Below are positions 9,701 to 19,750 of a DNA stretch of 64,000 nucleotides, one piece after another. Each line of letters opens with the position of its first letter. Within the stretch, counting starts at the first letter, position 1. This DNA is from Synoicihabitans lomoniglobus. Its GTDB lineage: Bacteria > Verrucomicrobiota > Verrucomicrobiia > Opitutales > Opitutaceae. The notes below the pieces were generated by a model. It ran no database searches. It saw only the letters and a program-made list of their open reading frames with translations, and was not told the DNA's origin. Location of the stretch: NCBI RefSeq assembly GCF_029023725.1, contig NZ_CP119075.1, positions 3,715,501 through 3,779,500 of the forward strand, in the 5' to 3' direction. The translations under genes and the position numbers were made by a program.

Positions 9701-12700
9701 GGCTTCCGGCACCACCCTCACCACCACCGGAAGCTTCACCAACAATGGCCTGCTCACCAAGACCGGCGACGGACGCCTCAACCTCACCAACCCCACCAGC
9801 GGTTCCTCCACCACCATCACGATCTCCGAAGGCACCCTTCAGGGCAACTACTCCATCTTCAACACCATCGCCTCCTTTACCAACAACGCCGAGCTCGACT
9901 TCGACGCCGACTTCGACGGCACCTACTCCGGCGTCATTTCCGGCACGGGCGCGTTCACCAAATCCGGCACCGGCGAACTCACTCTCTCCGGCTCCAACAC
10001 CTACTCCGGCGGCACCACTGTCTCGGGCGGCATCCTCATCGGCACCACCACATCACTACAGGGCGACATCACCAACAACGCCACCCTCGAGTTCGATCAG
10101 TCCACCGACGGCACCTTCTCTGATGTGATTTCTGGCACCGGTTCGGTCACCAAGTCCGGCACCGGCAATCTCTCCCTCTCCGGCACCAATACCTACTCCG
10201 GTGGCACCACCATTTCCGACGGCACCCTCACGGGCACGACCGCCACTCTCCAGGGCAACATTCTCAACAACGCCGCCTTGGTCTTTGATCAGGATTCCAA
10301 CGGCACCTACGCTGGCGTGCTCTCCGGCACCGGCTCCCTCACGACCACCGGGACGGGTTCACTTATCTTCTCCGGCAACAGTTCCCATTCTGGATCAAAC
10401 ACGATCGATTCAAATAACACCCTCACCCTGGGACATGCCAACGCCTTGGGCACCGGCGCCATCATCGTGGACGGCGCCCTCGACACCGGATCGCACGGTC
10501 TCGACCTCACCCGCATCGATGCCGCCGAATCTGACGGCACGATCAGCGGCTCGGGCACCTTCACCGTCGACACCGATACCAACATCGACTTCGGCACACA
10601 ACTCACTGGCACGGGCGACCTCACCAAATCCGGCACCGGCACCGTCTCCTTCGGCGTCATCGGCGCCAACTTGGATCTCAGCGGCGACCTCACCGTCAAC
10701 GGTGGTTTGGTCGATATCGGGCTATTGCAAAGCGGAACGGTGAATGAGTTCTTCCTCAATGGCGGCGGACTCGCCCTCGGAGAATATCACAACTTCGATC
10801 GCGCCGTGGAGCTGCAGTCCGGCGGTGGCACCTTGCACCTCTCCGGGAACGTGTCCGGATGGGACGGCGAAATCTCCGGCACGGGTTCACTCACCAAGAC
10901 CGGCGACGGCGAACTCGTCCTTTACGCCAGCAACACCTACTCCGGCGGCACCACCATTTCCGGCGGCACCCTCACCGGCACCACCTCCACGCTCCAAGGC
11001 GACATCACCAACAACGCCACCCTCGAGTTCGACCAATCCACCAGCGGCACCTTCGCCGACATCATCTCCGGCACCGGCGCGGTCAACATCACCGACTCCG
11101 GCAATGTCACCCTTTCTGGCAACAACACCTTCTCCGGCACCACCACCGTGGCCGACGGCACCCTCACCGCGTCCCACGCCAACGCCCTTGGGGCCACCAC
11201 CGCGGGCACCACCGTCCAATCCGGCGCCACCCTCGCTCTTTCCGGAGGTAATACCTTCGACGCCGAAACCATCACCCTCAACGGCACCGGCGACGGCGGA
11301 GCCGGTGCCCTGGCCAATGTCTCCGGCGACAACTCCATCTCGGCCGTCACCCTCGCCTCCGACAGCACCATCGACGTGGCTTCCGGCACCACCCTCACCA
11401 CCACCGGAAGCTTCACCAACAATGGCCTGCTCACCAAGACCGGCGACGGACGCCTCAACCTCACCAACCCCACCAGCGGTTCCTCCACCACCATCACGAT
11501 CTCCGAAGGCACCCTTCAGGGCAACTACTCCATCTTCAACACCATCGCCTCCTTTACCAACAACGCCGAGCTCGACTTCGACGCCGACTTCGACGGCACC
11601 TACTCCGGCGTCATTTCCGGCACGGGCGCGTTCACCAAATCCGGCACCGGCGAACTCACTCTCTCCGGCTCCAACACCTACTCCGGCGGCACCACTGTCT
11701 CGGGCGGCATCCTCATCGGCACCACCACATCACTACAGGGCGACATCACCAACAACGCCACCCTCGAGTTCGATCAGTCCACCGACGGCACCTTCTCTGA
11801 TGTGATTTCCGGCACCGGTTCCGTCGCCAAATTCGGCATGGGCACTGTCACTCTCTCCGGCACCAATACCTACTCCGGCGGCACCACCATTTCCGAAGGC
11901 ACGCTGTCGGCCGCTCCCACCAACCTCGGCTCAGGCACAATCACGATTAACGGCGGCACCCTTTCCACCACCACCTTCGACGGAACCGGCAATACTTTCA
12001 CTTCCGGCGGGCTCGTCGCCAGCGACAGTGTAACCAATCTACCCACTATCGCTTCCGGCATGACGGTCGATCTCACCGGCGACGGCTCCTTCGCCACCGC
12101 CACCACCCTCGACGGCGGCACCCTCGCCACCGCCGACTTCAACTACACCGGCGGCAACCTCACCTTCACCTCCGGCACCCATCAGGCCTCCGGCGCACTT
12201 TCCAATGTGCCCGACATCCAGTCCGGCATGACCGTCGACCTCTCCTCCGGCGGTTCCTTCGCCACTTCCACCACCCTCGACGGGGGCAACCTCACCACGG
12301 CGGCCTTCGACGGCACCAACCTCACCACCAATTCAGGCTCCCTTACCGCCTCCGGGTCCCTCACCAATCTACCATCCATCACCTCAGGAGTGAGTGTCGA
12401 CATCTCCGGCGGCGGTTCCTTCGGCGACGCCACCACCCTCGACGGCGGCACGGTGGCCAGCGGCGCGTTCGACTACAGTTCGGGCAACCTCACCTTTACC
12501 ACCGGCGCCCACGAGTTGTCCGGCGCCCTCACCAACCTCAACACCCTCGGCGCCAACCAAGGCATCGTGCTCGACAGCTCCTCCGCCACCTGGTCACCCA
12601 CCGGCGACATCGACGCCGGCAGCGTCACCCTTGACGGCAACGCCAAGCTCAACGTCGCCGACTACGACGCCTCCAATCTCACCTTCACCGACGGCGATCT

Positions 12701-15700
12701 CACCGTCACTGGCACGCTCACCGGCTTGGATTCGCTCTCCAACACAAGTCAGGACATCATCCTCGACGGCGGCATCTGGTCCACCAGCGGTGACCTCAAC
12801 TTCGGTAACTTTCCAGACCTCAGCGAAAACGTTACTCTCAAGAACGGCGCCACCCTGTCGCTGCACGACTACACGGGATATACCATGAATGGCGACCTGA
12901 CCGGCTCAGGCGGCGGCACCTTGGCCGTCTCGGGCACGCTCACGGCGGGAACCTTCGAATCCTTTAATGACGCCGACCTCACGATCGACCTAACCCCCGG
13001 AGGCCAGATGGTGAATACTGTTTTTGGTTATACCTACATCCAATCGGGCCACCTGATCATCAACGACGGCACGGTGGGAACTGAAGAAGGAGACTACTAT
13101 TTCGATCCCACCAACAGTAGTAGTGCCTCGCTCACGGTCAAAGGCACCCTTTCCGGCACCCTGAGGTCGGAATCCAACCTGACCTTGGTGCTCGACGGTG
13201 GCTCCCACAGCACGACTTCTACCAACATCAACGCCTTGGCCAGTGTCGTGATCCAAAACAACGGCTCCCTCGGCGTCGCCGCCTACGACGCCGACGCCCT
13301 CACCTTCACCGACGGCACGCTCACCGCCACCGGCGCTCTCACCAACCTGCCCACCATCGCTGCCAATAACACCGTCGACATCTCTGGCGGCGGTTCCTTC
13401 GGCGACGCCACCACTCTGGATGGTGGTCAGGTCAATGTCGCCAACTTCAACCTTGCCAGCGACAACCTCACTTTCACTTCCGGCACCCTCGACACCGCCG
13501 GCACGCTCACCGTCGGTTCCGACAACAGCACCGAAACCCTTTCTGGCGTCATCTCCGGCTCCGGCATTCTCACCAAGTCCGGCTCAGGCACCACCACCCT
13601 CTCTGGCACCAACACCTACTCCGGCGGCACCACCATTTCCGGTGGCACTCTCACCGGCACCACCACCTCCCTCCAAGGTGATATCACCAACAACGCCGCC
13701 CTTGCCTTCGACCAAGATACCGACGGCACCTTCTCTGATGTCATCTCCGGCTCCGGCTCCCTCACCAAATCCGGCACCGGCTCCCTCTCCCTCTCCGGCA
13801 CCAACACCTATTCCGGCGGCACCACCGTCGCCTCAGGCACGCTCAGTCTCGGTAGCGACTCCGCCGCCGGCACCGGCACGATAACCACTACAGGATCGGT
13901 GATCGATTACGCCGACGGTGTCACCATCGCCAACGCCATCGACCTCCAGTCGGATACCACTCAACTCCAAGTCACCACCGGCTCCTCCGCCACCCAATCC
14001 GGCGTGATCGGCGAAACCGGGGGTGCACGTCCCTTGGAAAAGATCGGCGACGGCACCCTCGCCCTTACCGGCACCAACACCTACACCGGCGGCACCACCA
14101 TCTCCGCCGGCACCCTGTCCGGCACCAACGCCAACTTTGGTAGCGGGACGATCACCATCGATGGCGGCACCCTCGCCACCACCGACTTCGACGCCACCAA
14201 CCTCGCCTTCACCTCCGGATCCCTCACCACCACCGGTGCCCTCACCAATCTGAACGCGCTCACCGCCGATCAAACCGTCGAACTCAACGGCGGTTATTGG
14301 TCTCCCTCCGGCAACATCGATGCGGGCGATGTCATCCTCCACAATACGGGCCAACTCACCGTCGGAGACTACGACGCCACCAATCTGGCCGGTGTCAGTG
14401 GAGACCACTCTAACCCCGCCAGCACCCTCACCACCACGGGCACCCTCACCAACGTCAACCACGCCGCCGACCTCAACATCGACGTCGTCCTCGACGGCGG
14501 CACCTGGGCTGACTCCACCCTCACCAACGGCCTCGCCATCACCATCCAAAACGGTGGCTCCCTCACCACCCCGGCCGACTACGACGCCTCCCTCCTCACC
14601 TTCACCAACGGCACCCTCAATACCTCCGGTGCCCTCACCAACCTCAACAGCCAAAGCACTGGGACTGGCATCGTGCTCGATGGCGGTTCGTGGTCCCCCA
14701 CCGGCGACATCGACGACGGCAGCCTCACCCTGCAAAACGCTGCCGCCCTCACCATCGGCGACTACGACGCCTCCAATCTCACCTTCACCTCCGGTTCGAT
14801 CACCACCGACGGCGCGCTCACCAACCTCAATACCCTCAACGCCAACCACACCGTCACCATCGACGGCGCCTCCGCCACCTGGTCGCCCACCGACAACATC
14901 GACGCCGGCACCGTCAACCTCACCGAAGGTAGTCTTACGCTGAATACCAGCTTCGACGCAGCCAACCTCACCTTTGCCTCCACCTTCAGTGAGCCGGTTG
15001 CCTTGCTGACGATGAACTCCGGCACCCTCACCAACCTCAACACCCTGCAAGTCGGCCAGCGCGTCACCCTCAACGGCTCCTCCTCCTGGGCCCCCACTGG
15101 CAACATCGAGGCCGGCGAGACCGTGCTCAACAGCGCCAGCGCCACCCTCACCACCACCGGCGATCTCGACACCCGGGTCGTCACCTTCAACGCCGGCACC
15201 CTCGCGGGCGACGGCGTCCTCAGCGAACTGCCCACCATCGGCAGCAACATGACCGTCGATCTCTCCTCCGGCGGCTCCCTCGGCACCGCCACCACCCTCG
15301 ACGGCGGCGACCTCATCACGGCCGACTTCGATGCGACCCTGCTCACCTCCACCCGCGGCGACCTCACCGCCTCCGGCGCCGTCTCTAATCTGGGCACCAT
15401 CGGCACCAACCTTAACGTGGACCTTACCGGTGGAGGCTCCCTCCCCACCGCCACCTCGCTTAGCGGTGGCAACCTTCGGGTCGCTGACTTCGACGCCACC
15501 CAACTCAGCCTGAGTTCCGGCACCCTACTTGCCACCGGCGACGTATCCAATCTCGCCGACATCGGGTCCAATCTGTTCGTCCTGATGAGCAGCTCGGCCG
15601 CCTTTGACACCGCCACCACCCTCGACGGCGGCACCGTTGCCATCAGCGGCTCCCCCGGCATCTACGACTTCAGTGCCAACAACCTCACCTTCTCTTCCGG

Positions 15701-18700
15701 CACGGTTTCATTCTTCGAAACCAACGTGGCCAACATGCCCGACATCACGTCCGGCCAAATCGTGGAACTCGAGTCGACGGGTTTCGCCACCACCGCTACG
15801 CTCAACGGCGGCGAAGTTGAGCTCGTTGATGGCATCTATGATTTCAACGATCTGAACTTCACCTTCACCGCCGGCACGCTCACCCTCAGCGAAGCCGGTC
15901 TCGCCAACCTGCCCGCCATCACCACCAACCAAACAGTGGACATCACCGAAGGCGGATTCATCACCACCACCTTCCTCGCCGGTGGCACCCTCATCACCGA
16001 TAACTTCGACGAAGACGACGATGTGCTCTTCGCCTTCGGCACCCTGCAGGCCTACGGCGCGGTTCATGATCTTGGCAGCATCATCAACGGCCAGATCGTC
16101 GATATCTCCAATGGCGGATCCATTGAAGACCTCACCACGCTCGACGGTGGCACCCTGCGCGTCGATGACATCGACTTTGACGACGAACCGGTCATTTTCA
16201 ACGCAGGCACCGTAGTCGCCCTCGGGAATGTCTACCTGGAGGACGACCTTGAATCCGGCATGATTCTCGACATCACCGCCGGGGGCGAACTGGGTGGCGG
16301 TGCCGACATCATCGGCGGCACCCTGAAGACCGTCGATTTCGACGCCGACGGCCCGAGTCCCACCGATTTCTACGAAGGCACGCTATCGGTCACTGGTGAA
16401 CTTACCAACCTCGACCGACTCTACGGTCCGGATGAAGGCGACGGCCAAACGGTCATCCTTGATGGCGGCACGTGGTCCCCGGATCGCGGGGAGAGCGATT
16501 CCGACTACATCAACGAAGGCAACGTCACGATTCAGAACGACGGCCTGCTCATCGTGAACGGCAACTACGACGCCACCAACCTCACGTTCACCCACGGCAC
16601 GCTCACCCTCACCAACGAAGCCGAACTCGAAAACCTCAACACCCTCGGCGCCGGTCAGACCGTCGTGCTCGACGACGCCTTCTGGATGGCTGAGGGCGAC
16701 ATCAACGCCGGTAACATCGAAATGACCAACGGCAGTTTCCTCGTCGCCAACAGCGGCGGCGGTGCCTCCACGGAATTCGACGCCACCAACCTCACCTTCA
16801 CCTCCGGCGGCCTCGCCGTGGAGGATCAGGACCTCGTCAACCTCAACACCGTCGGCACCAACCAAAGTGTCTACCTCGACAACGGCTCCTGGGCCCCCTC
16901 CGGCTCCATCGACAACGCCGACGAAATCGGTCTCTACAACGACGCCTCCCTCACCGTCGGCGACTACGACGCTTCGAATCTCGACTTCGATTCCGGCACC
17001 GTCACCACCACCGGCTCCCTCACCAACCTCGACACCCTCGGCGCCGACAACGCTGTCGTGATCGACGGCGGCGAGTGGCTGCCCACCGGCGGCGACATCT
17101 CTGCCGGCTCCGTCACCGTGCAAAACGACGGCCTGCTCGGCGTCGGCACCGACTTCTCCACCGGCACCTACGACGCCACCAACCTCACCCTCACCAGCGG
17201 CACCCTCTCGTCCAACCACGACATCACCAATCTGGATACACTGGGCACCGGGGCCACCGTGGAACTCCTCGCCGAGGCCGACTGGTCACCCGCCGGCAAC
17301 ATCGAGGCCGGCACCGTCAAACTCAACGGCGGCACCCTCAACGTCGGCGACTACGACGCCACCAACCTGCCCCTCTCCTTCGACGGCGCCGACGCCGGCG
17401 GCACGCTCGTCACCACCGGCACCCTGACCCATCTCGATAGCCTCACCGCCACCCTCAACGTCACCCTCGACGGCGGCACCTGGAACACCACCGGCGACAT
17501 CGATGCCGGCGCGGTCACCGTGCAAAACGACGGCAACCTCGGCGTGGCCGACTACGACGCCACCAACCTCACCCTCACCGCCGGCACCGTCACCGCCAGC
17601 GGCGCGCTGACCAATCTCAACACCCTCTCCTCCTCCGACCAAACTGTTGTGCTCGACGGCGGCTCTTGGTCGCCCACCGGCAGCGTCGGCGCGGGCAATG
17701 TCACGCTGCAAAACGACGGCACCCTCAACGTCGGCGACTACGACGCCACCCGCCTTACCCTCTCGAACGGCACGGTCGCCTCCGACGGCTCGTTGACCAA
17801 CCTGCCGACCATCGCGGCGAACACCACCATCGACCTCACCCTCGGCGGCACCCTCGACAGCGCGACCACGCTTGACCGCGGCACCATCAACGCCACCGAA
17901 CTCGACGCCACCCACCTCACCTTCACCTCCGGCACCATCAATGTCGCCGGCGGCCCGCTCACCAACCTCAACACGCTCGGTGCCAACCAAACCGTCACCC
18001 TCGACAACGCCTCCTGGTCCACCACCGGCGACATCGACAATGGCCACGTCACCCTCACCAACAACGCCAGTCTCACGGTCGCCGACTACGACACCGCCAA
18101 CCTCACTTTCACCTCCGGCACCCTCGAAGCGACCGGCACCCTCACCCACGACCAGCAACTCGCCGCCAACCAAACCGTGCGCCTCAACGGCACCGAGGCC
18201 ACCTATGACGTCGGCAGCGACCTGCAACTCTCGGCCGGCACCGTCGAACTCACCAACGGCGGCACACTCAGCGTCGGCGACCACACCGCCACCGTGCTCG
18301 ACGCCGGCACCATCAGCTTCGAGTCCGGCGGCGGCGCGATCGCCCTCGACGGCGGCACGCTCAATCTCGCCAGCCTCGACGGCCCCTTCGGCCTCGACGC
18401 CGACGCCAGCATCACCGGCAACGGATCGATCTTCGGCAACGTCAACCTCGGCGTGGGCGGCACCATCGACGGCGACGCCACCGGCCTGGAAGTCTTCGGT
18501 CACATCAGCGGCACCGGCACCCTCGCCGACTTAACCCTTTTCGGGAACATCGACATCGGCAACAGCCCGGGGGACATCTATTTCGAAAACGTGGATCTCT
18601 CGTCTGAATCCACTATCGCCCTCGCCATCGAAGGCCCCGACCTCGGTCAATTCGACCGCCTCTTCGTGAACGCCAGCAGTGATGTATCCGAAGCTACCCT

Positions 18701-18935
18701 ACAAATAACCTTCGACAGCTACACCCCCGCCAGCCTCGCCCTCACTTTCGCCATCGTAAGCAACGACAGCGGCACCGACTTCGCGAGCATCAGCACCCCC
18801 GAAGGTTGGAGCCTCAGCAATGCGGGTCTGCTCACCTACGGTGCCAGCGCCGTGCCTGAACCTGGTTCCTTCGCCCTCCTCGCCGGTCTTGCCACCCTCG
18901 GCCTCGCCGCCACCCGCCGCCGCCGTTCTGCGTAG
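6747..18935 (+). CDS. giant PATR-repeat surface protein with PEP-CTERM tail
   Basis: About 4062 residues, probably exported and anchored or processed at the cell surface. After a long leader with the hydrophobic core ISAFQLLSVSAFLLTAPSLSA comes a discoidin-like (F5/8 type C) region at about 60-220 (FDLGDTFTLTSFALWNM, DARYVRWNI). The rest is built of beta-helix repeats: the first part of PATR type (TLSGANTYSGGTT), the later part of shorter units (DYDASNLTFTSG). It ends in a PEP-CTERM signal: VPEPGSF, hydrophobic segment, RRRRSA. There is no autotransporter barrel, so export must use another route. Two tandem 559-residue blocks are almost identical (see the repeats at 8856 and 10533). The start is uncertain: ATG 6747 is the first ATG, TTG 6717 and TTG 6870 are alternatives, and none has a good Shine-Dalgarno site. 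Confidence 0.88.
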   Translation: MWCLSFLPSPAQLSPRCKSLYERTAPPPRPRQLRPISAFQLLSVSAFLLTAPSLSAQTVVAVTPTSTTLDSLLENSPVSQITDQSGLSSGYTSGTTTFATATTATHNNTSSTRWLSNGDTTGSMVFDLGDTFTLTSFALWNMASSSSQAVNGFTIETSVTSDFTSATTVLTSSASNSGVNSAAPSQNFSLTETDARYVRWNITSNKGNGTITAAGEVLFGGYLAAVSIFDAEVLSLMDRGGYSGDPTIYVLGENAAYDKTFSSAATLGSTKDYNQLLIQNGSVVDFASGQDQLTLDSDHNTVTVDDPGSSLTVATLTNNGTNNAVQVTDGGLVDADSLVMGDNADLNISIDGSSSSFQRDSVTLGTGATLSATVGNGGTYQVHDAVAETITLNDGGTLHVTSLDSASSFELDTLASLTFESGATIKSDVALSDDSTFTVSSGRTVDISGGGSFDSAFTLDGGTVAVNDFNLATDNLTFTSGSLDTSGTLTVGSDNSTQTISGVISGTGSLTKTGTSELTLTGANTYSGGTTTENGTLIGDTSSLQGDITHNGYSLQFDQSTDGTFAGNISGSGSFTKSGSGDLTLSGANSYSGGTTVSAGTLTGTTSSLTGDITNAAALVFDQDFDGSYTGELSGSGTLTTSGTGALTFSGDSSYTGTTTINSTSSVTLGHASAVGTGSIIVDGTLDTGSHGLDLTRIDAAESDGTISGSGTFTVDTDTNIDFGTQLTGTGDLTKSGTGTVSFGVIGANLDLSGDLTVNGGLVDIGLLQSGTVNEFFLNGGGLALGEYHNFDRAVELQSGGGTLHLSGNVSGWDGEISGTGSLTKTGDGELVLYASNTYSGGTTISGGTLTGTTSTLQGDITNNATLEFDQSTSGTFADIISGTGAVNITDSGNVTLSGNNTFSGTTTVADGTLTASHANALGATTAGTTVQSGATLALSGGNTFDAETITLNGTGDGGAGALANVSGDNSISAVTLASDSTIDVASGTTLTTTGSFTNNGLLTKTGDGRLNLTNPTSGSSTTITISEGTLQGNYSIFNTIASFTNNAELDFDADFDGTYSGVISGTGAFTKSGTGELTLSGSNTYSGGTTVSGGILIGTTTSLQGDITNNATLEFDQSTDGTFSDVISGTGSVTKSGTGNLSLSGTNTYSGGTTISDGTLTGTTATLQGNILNNAALVFDQDSNGTYAGVLSGTGSLTTTGTGSLIFSGNSSHSGSNTIDSNNTLTLGHANALGTGAIIVDGALDTGSHGLDLTRIDAAESDGTISGSGTFTVDTDTNIDFGTQLTGTGDLTKSGTGTVSFGVIGANLDLSGDLTVNGGLVDIGLLQSGTVNEFFLNGGGLALGEYHNFDRAVELQSGGGTLHLSGNVSGWDGEISGTGSLTKTGDGELVLYASNTYSGGTTISGGTLTGTTSTLQGDITNNATLEFDQSTSGTFADIISGTGAVNITDSGNVTLSGNNTFSGTTTVADGTLTASHANALGATTAGTTVQSGATLALSGGNTFDAETITLNGTGDGGAGALANVSGDNSISAVTLASDSTIDVASGTTLTTTGSFTNNGLLTKTGDGRLNLTNPTSGSSTTITISEGTLQGNYSIFNTIASFTNNAELDFDADFDGTYSGVISGTGAFTKSGTGELTLSGSNTYSGGTTVSGGILIGTTTSLQGDITNNATLEFDQSTDGTFSDVISGTGSVAKFGMGTVTLSGTNTYSGGTTISEGTLSAAPTNLGSGTITINGGTLSTTTFDGTGNTFTSGGLVASDSVTNLPTIASGMTVDLTGDGSFATATTLDGGTLATADFNYTGGNLTFTSGTHQASGALSNVPDIQSGMTVDLSSGGSFATSTTLDGGNLTTAAFDGTNLTTNSGSLTASGSLTNLPSITSGVSVDISGGGSFGDATTLDGGTVASGAFDYSSGNLTFTTGAHELSGALTNLNTLGANQGIVLDSSSATWSPTGDIDAGSVTLDGNAKLNVADYDASNLTFTDGDLTVTGTLTGLDSLSNTSQDIILDGGIWSTSGDLNFGNFPDLSENVTLKNGATLSLHDYTGYTMNGDLTGSGGGTLAVSGTLTAGTFESFNDADLTIDLTPGGQMVNTVFGYTYIQSGHLIINDGTVGTEEGDYYFDPTNSSSASLTVKGTLSGTLRSESNLTLVLDGGSHSTTSTNINALASVVIQNNGSLGVAAYDADALTFTDGTLTATGALTNLPTIAANNTVDISGGGSFGDATTLDGGQVNVANFNLASDNLTFTSGTLDTAGTLTVGSDNSTETLSGVISGSGILTKSGSGTTTLSGTNTYSGGTTISGGTLTGTTTSLQGDITNNAALAFDQDTDGTFSDVISGSGSLTKSGTGSLSLSGTNTYSGGTTVASGTLSLGSDSAAGTGTITTTGSVIDYADGVTIANAIDLQSDTTQLQVTTGSSATQSGVIGETGGARPLEKIGDGTLALTGTNTYTGGTTISAGTLSGTNANFGSGTITIDGGTLATTDFDATNLAFTSGSLTTTGALTNLNALTADQTVELNGGYWSPSGNIDAGDVILHNTGQLTVGDYDATNLAGVSGDHSNPASTLTTTGTLTNVNHAADLNIDVVLDGGTWADSTLTNGLAITIQNGGSLTTPADYDASLLTFTNGTLNTSGALTNLNSQSTGTGIVLDGGSWSPTGDIDDGSLTLQNAAALTIGDYDASNLTFTSGSITTDGALTNLNTLNANHTVTIDGASATWSPTDNIDAGTVNLTEGSLTLNTSFDAANLTFASTFSEPVALLTMNSGTLTNLNTLQVGQRVTLNGSSSWAPTGNIEAGETVLNSASATLTTTGDLDTRVVTFNAGTLAGDGVLSELPTIGSNMTVDLSSGGSLGTATTLDGGDLITADFDATLLTSTRGDLTASGAVSNLGTIGTNLNVDLTGGGSLPTATSLSGGNLRVADFDATQLSLSSGTLLATGDVSNLADIGSNLFVLMSSSAAFDTATTLDGGTVAISGSPGIYDFSANNLTFSSGTVSFFETNVANMPDITSGQIVELESTGFATTATLNGGEVELVDGIYDFNDLNFTFTAGTLTLSEAGLANLPAITTNQTVDITEGGFITTTFLAGGTLITDNFDEDDDVLFAFGTLQAYGAVHDLGSIINGQIVDISNGGSIEDLTTLDGGTLRVDDIDFDDEPVIFNAGTVVALGNVYLEDDLESGMILDITAGGELGGGADIIGGTLKTVDFDADGPSPTDFYEGTLSVTGELTNLDRLYGPDEGDGQTVILDGGTWSPDRGESDSDYINEGNVTIQNDGLLIVNGNYDATNLTFTHGTLTLTNEAELENLNTLGAGQTVVLDDAFWMAEGDINAGNIEMTNGSFLVANSGGGASTEFDATNLTFTSGGLAVEDQDLVNLNTVGTNQSVYLDNGSWAPSGSIDNADEIGLYNDASLTVGDYDASNLDFDSGTVTTTGSLTNLDTLGADNAVVIDGGEWLPTGGDISAGSVTVQNDGLLGVGTDFSTGTYDATNLTLTSGTLSSNHDITNLDTLGTGATVELLAEADWSPAGNIEAGTVKLNGGTLNVGDYDATNLPLSFDGADAGGTLVTTGTLTHLDSLTATLNVTLDGGTWNTTGDIDAGAVTVQNDGNLGVADYDATNLTLTAGTVTASGALTNLNTLSSSDQTVVLDGGSWSPTGSVGAGNVTLQNDGTLNVGDYDATRLTLSNGTVASDGSLTNLPTIAANTTIDLTLGGTLDSATTLDRGTINATELDATHLTFTSGTINVAGGPLTNLNTLGANQTVTLDNASWSTTGDIDNGHVTLTNNASLTVADYDTANLTFTSGTLEATGTLTHDQQLAANQTVRLNGTEATYDVGSDLQLSAGTVELTNGGTLSVGDHTATVLDAGTISFESGGGAIALDGGTLNLASLDGPFGLDADASITGNGSIFGNVNLGVGGTIDGDATGLEVFGHISGTGTLADLTLFGNIDIGNSPGDIYFENVDLSSESTIALAIEGPDLGQFDRLFVNASSDVSEATLQITFDSYTPASLALTFAIVSNDSGTDFASISTPEGWSLSNAGLLTYGASAVPEPGSFALLAGLATLGLAATRRRRSA
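8856..10132 (+). repeat. 1277-bp direct repeat inside PATR gene, copy 1
   Basis: By reading, this stretch is identical base for base to 10533-11809, at an offset of 1677 bases. All overlapping frames on both strands of the copies translate identically where I compared them. Scattered substitutions appear immediately before and after, for example T at 10133 against C at 11810. It lies within coding sequence and keeps the frame (1677 = 3 x 559). Confidence 0.85.
10533..11809 (+). repeat. 1277-bp direct repeat inside PATR gene, copy 2
   Basis: Second copy of 8856-10132. A diverged flank (about 10135-10532) separates the two identical blocks, as expected for an old tandem duplication partly homogenised by gene conversion, or a recent duplication with unequal flanks. 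Confidence 0.85.
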
Positions 18936-19160
18936 AGCCCCGCCACTCGTCCTTCAGCCTGCCGTTTTACACGAAGGTAACCAAGGTCGGGAAACAGGGC
19001 GAACAAAGCCACGCCACCGTGGCAGTTTTCGTGCGGTTCCGTGTGTTCCGTGAGCTCTCTGGTTCACGTCTCGCATTTCCCGGGGCCAACGGTTCGGGAG
19101 CGTTTCGAACGTGCGGTTCCTGGATTGTCAGGAGCGAGTCCAGGGTCTTCATTTCACCCC
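18936..19160. other. short repeat-bearing gap
   Basis: No gene is visible. It carries a copy of the dispersed element CAGCCTGCCGTTTTACACGA (from about 18957 to 19018) and a CGTG-type short repetition (about 19023-19058) before the AlkZ-related gene. No clear terminator follows the PATR gene. Confidence 0.5.
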
Positions 19161-19700
19161 ATGTCCACCCCCACAGTCAAAACGCTCGAACAGGCCTTTG
19201 AATTCGTGCAGCGGGTCAAACTCTGCCACATCTTCACCGATAACAAGGGCGTCGCACCGTCTCTCTGGGATGCCACAGACCTGCCCGAGAAACAACCCGG
19301 TGAATCCGGCTGGGGCCAAAAGGTGCAGGCCGTGTGGCGATGGAAGAACGAACTGCCCTCCACCTACCCCGACGAAATCTTCTACGGCAAAATCAAAGGC
19401 GGCAAAGCCGTGCTCATGAGCATGGAACACCTGCGCACCGAGCACTATCCACAACACCATGTGCCGGTGGAAAAATGCAGCCCGCTCGCCCGCCAAGTTT
19501 ACGACCTCATCCGCGTGGAACCATTGAAAACCGGCGACCTGCGCAAGGAGATCACCAGCGGCGACAAATCCCGCAAAACCGCCTTCGACAAGGCGCTGGC
19601 CGAACTACAGATCACGCTGAATATCGTGCGCTCCAACGACCCGGCCAACGAAAACGACACCTGGTTGCGCCTGGCCGAACAGTATCCGGAATTCGGCTGA
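19161..19700 (+). CDS. AlkZ-related winged-helix protein
   Basis: A 179-residue soluble protein (MSTPTVKTLEQAFEF...). The segment SLWDATDLPEKQPGE followed by WGQKVQAVWRWKNELP and EIFYGKIKGGKAVLMSMEHL is, as far as I recall, typical of short proteins annotated as AlkZ/YcaQ-related, whose larger relatives are DNA glycosylases acting on crosslinks and alkylated bases. This short form covers only part of such a protein, so glycosylase activity is not shown. The C-terminal half (GDLRKEITSGDKSRKTAFDKALAELQ) reads like a winged helix. The start is ATG 19161; the frame is open upstream but starts there with weak codons. Its last 63 bases are copied at 24136-24198. Confidence 0.6.
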   Translation: MSTPTVKTLEQAFEFVQRVKLCHIFTDNKGVAPSLWDATDLPEKQPGESGWGQKVQAVWRWKNELPSTYPDEIFYGKIKGGKAVLMSMEHLRTEHYPQHHVPVEKCSPLARQVYDLIRVEPLKTGDLRKEITSGDKSRKTAFDKALAELQITLNIVRSNDPANENDTWLRLAEQYPEFG

Positions 19701-19750
19701 ATGTGGGTCATCGCCTCCCCTTGAATTCGGGTTCGGCTCCGGGTGACCTG

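Noticed and set aside
13833-15503. Open frames of 300-560 codons antisense to the PATR gene
   Set aside because: They mirror the repeats of the plus-strand gene, have no start signals or recognisable domains, and vanish where the repeat pattern changes.
18400-18935. Autotransporter beta-barrel at the end of the PATR protein
   Set aside because: The last residues are a PEP-CTERM tail, and there is no ~280-residue amphipathic barrel or terminal aromatic residue.
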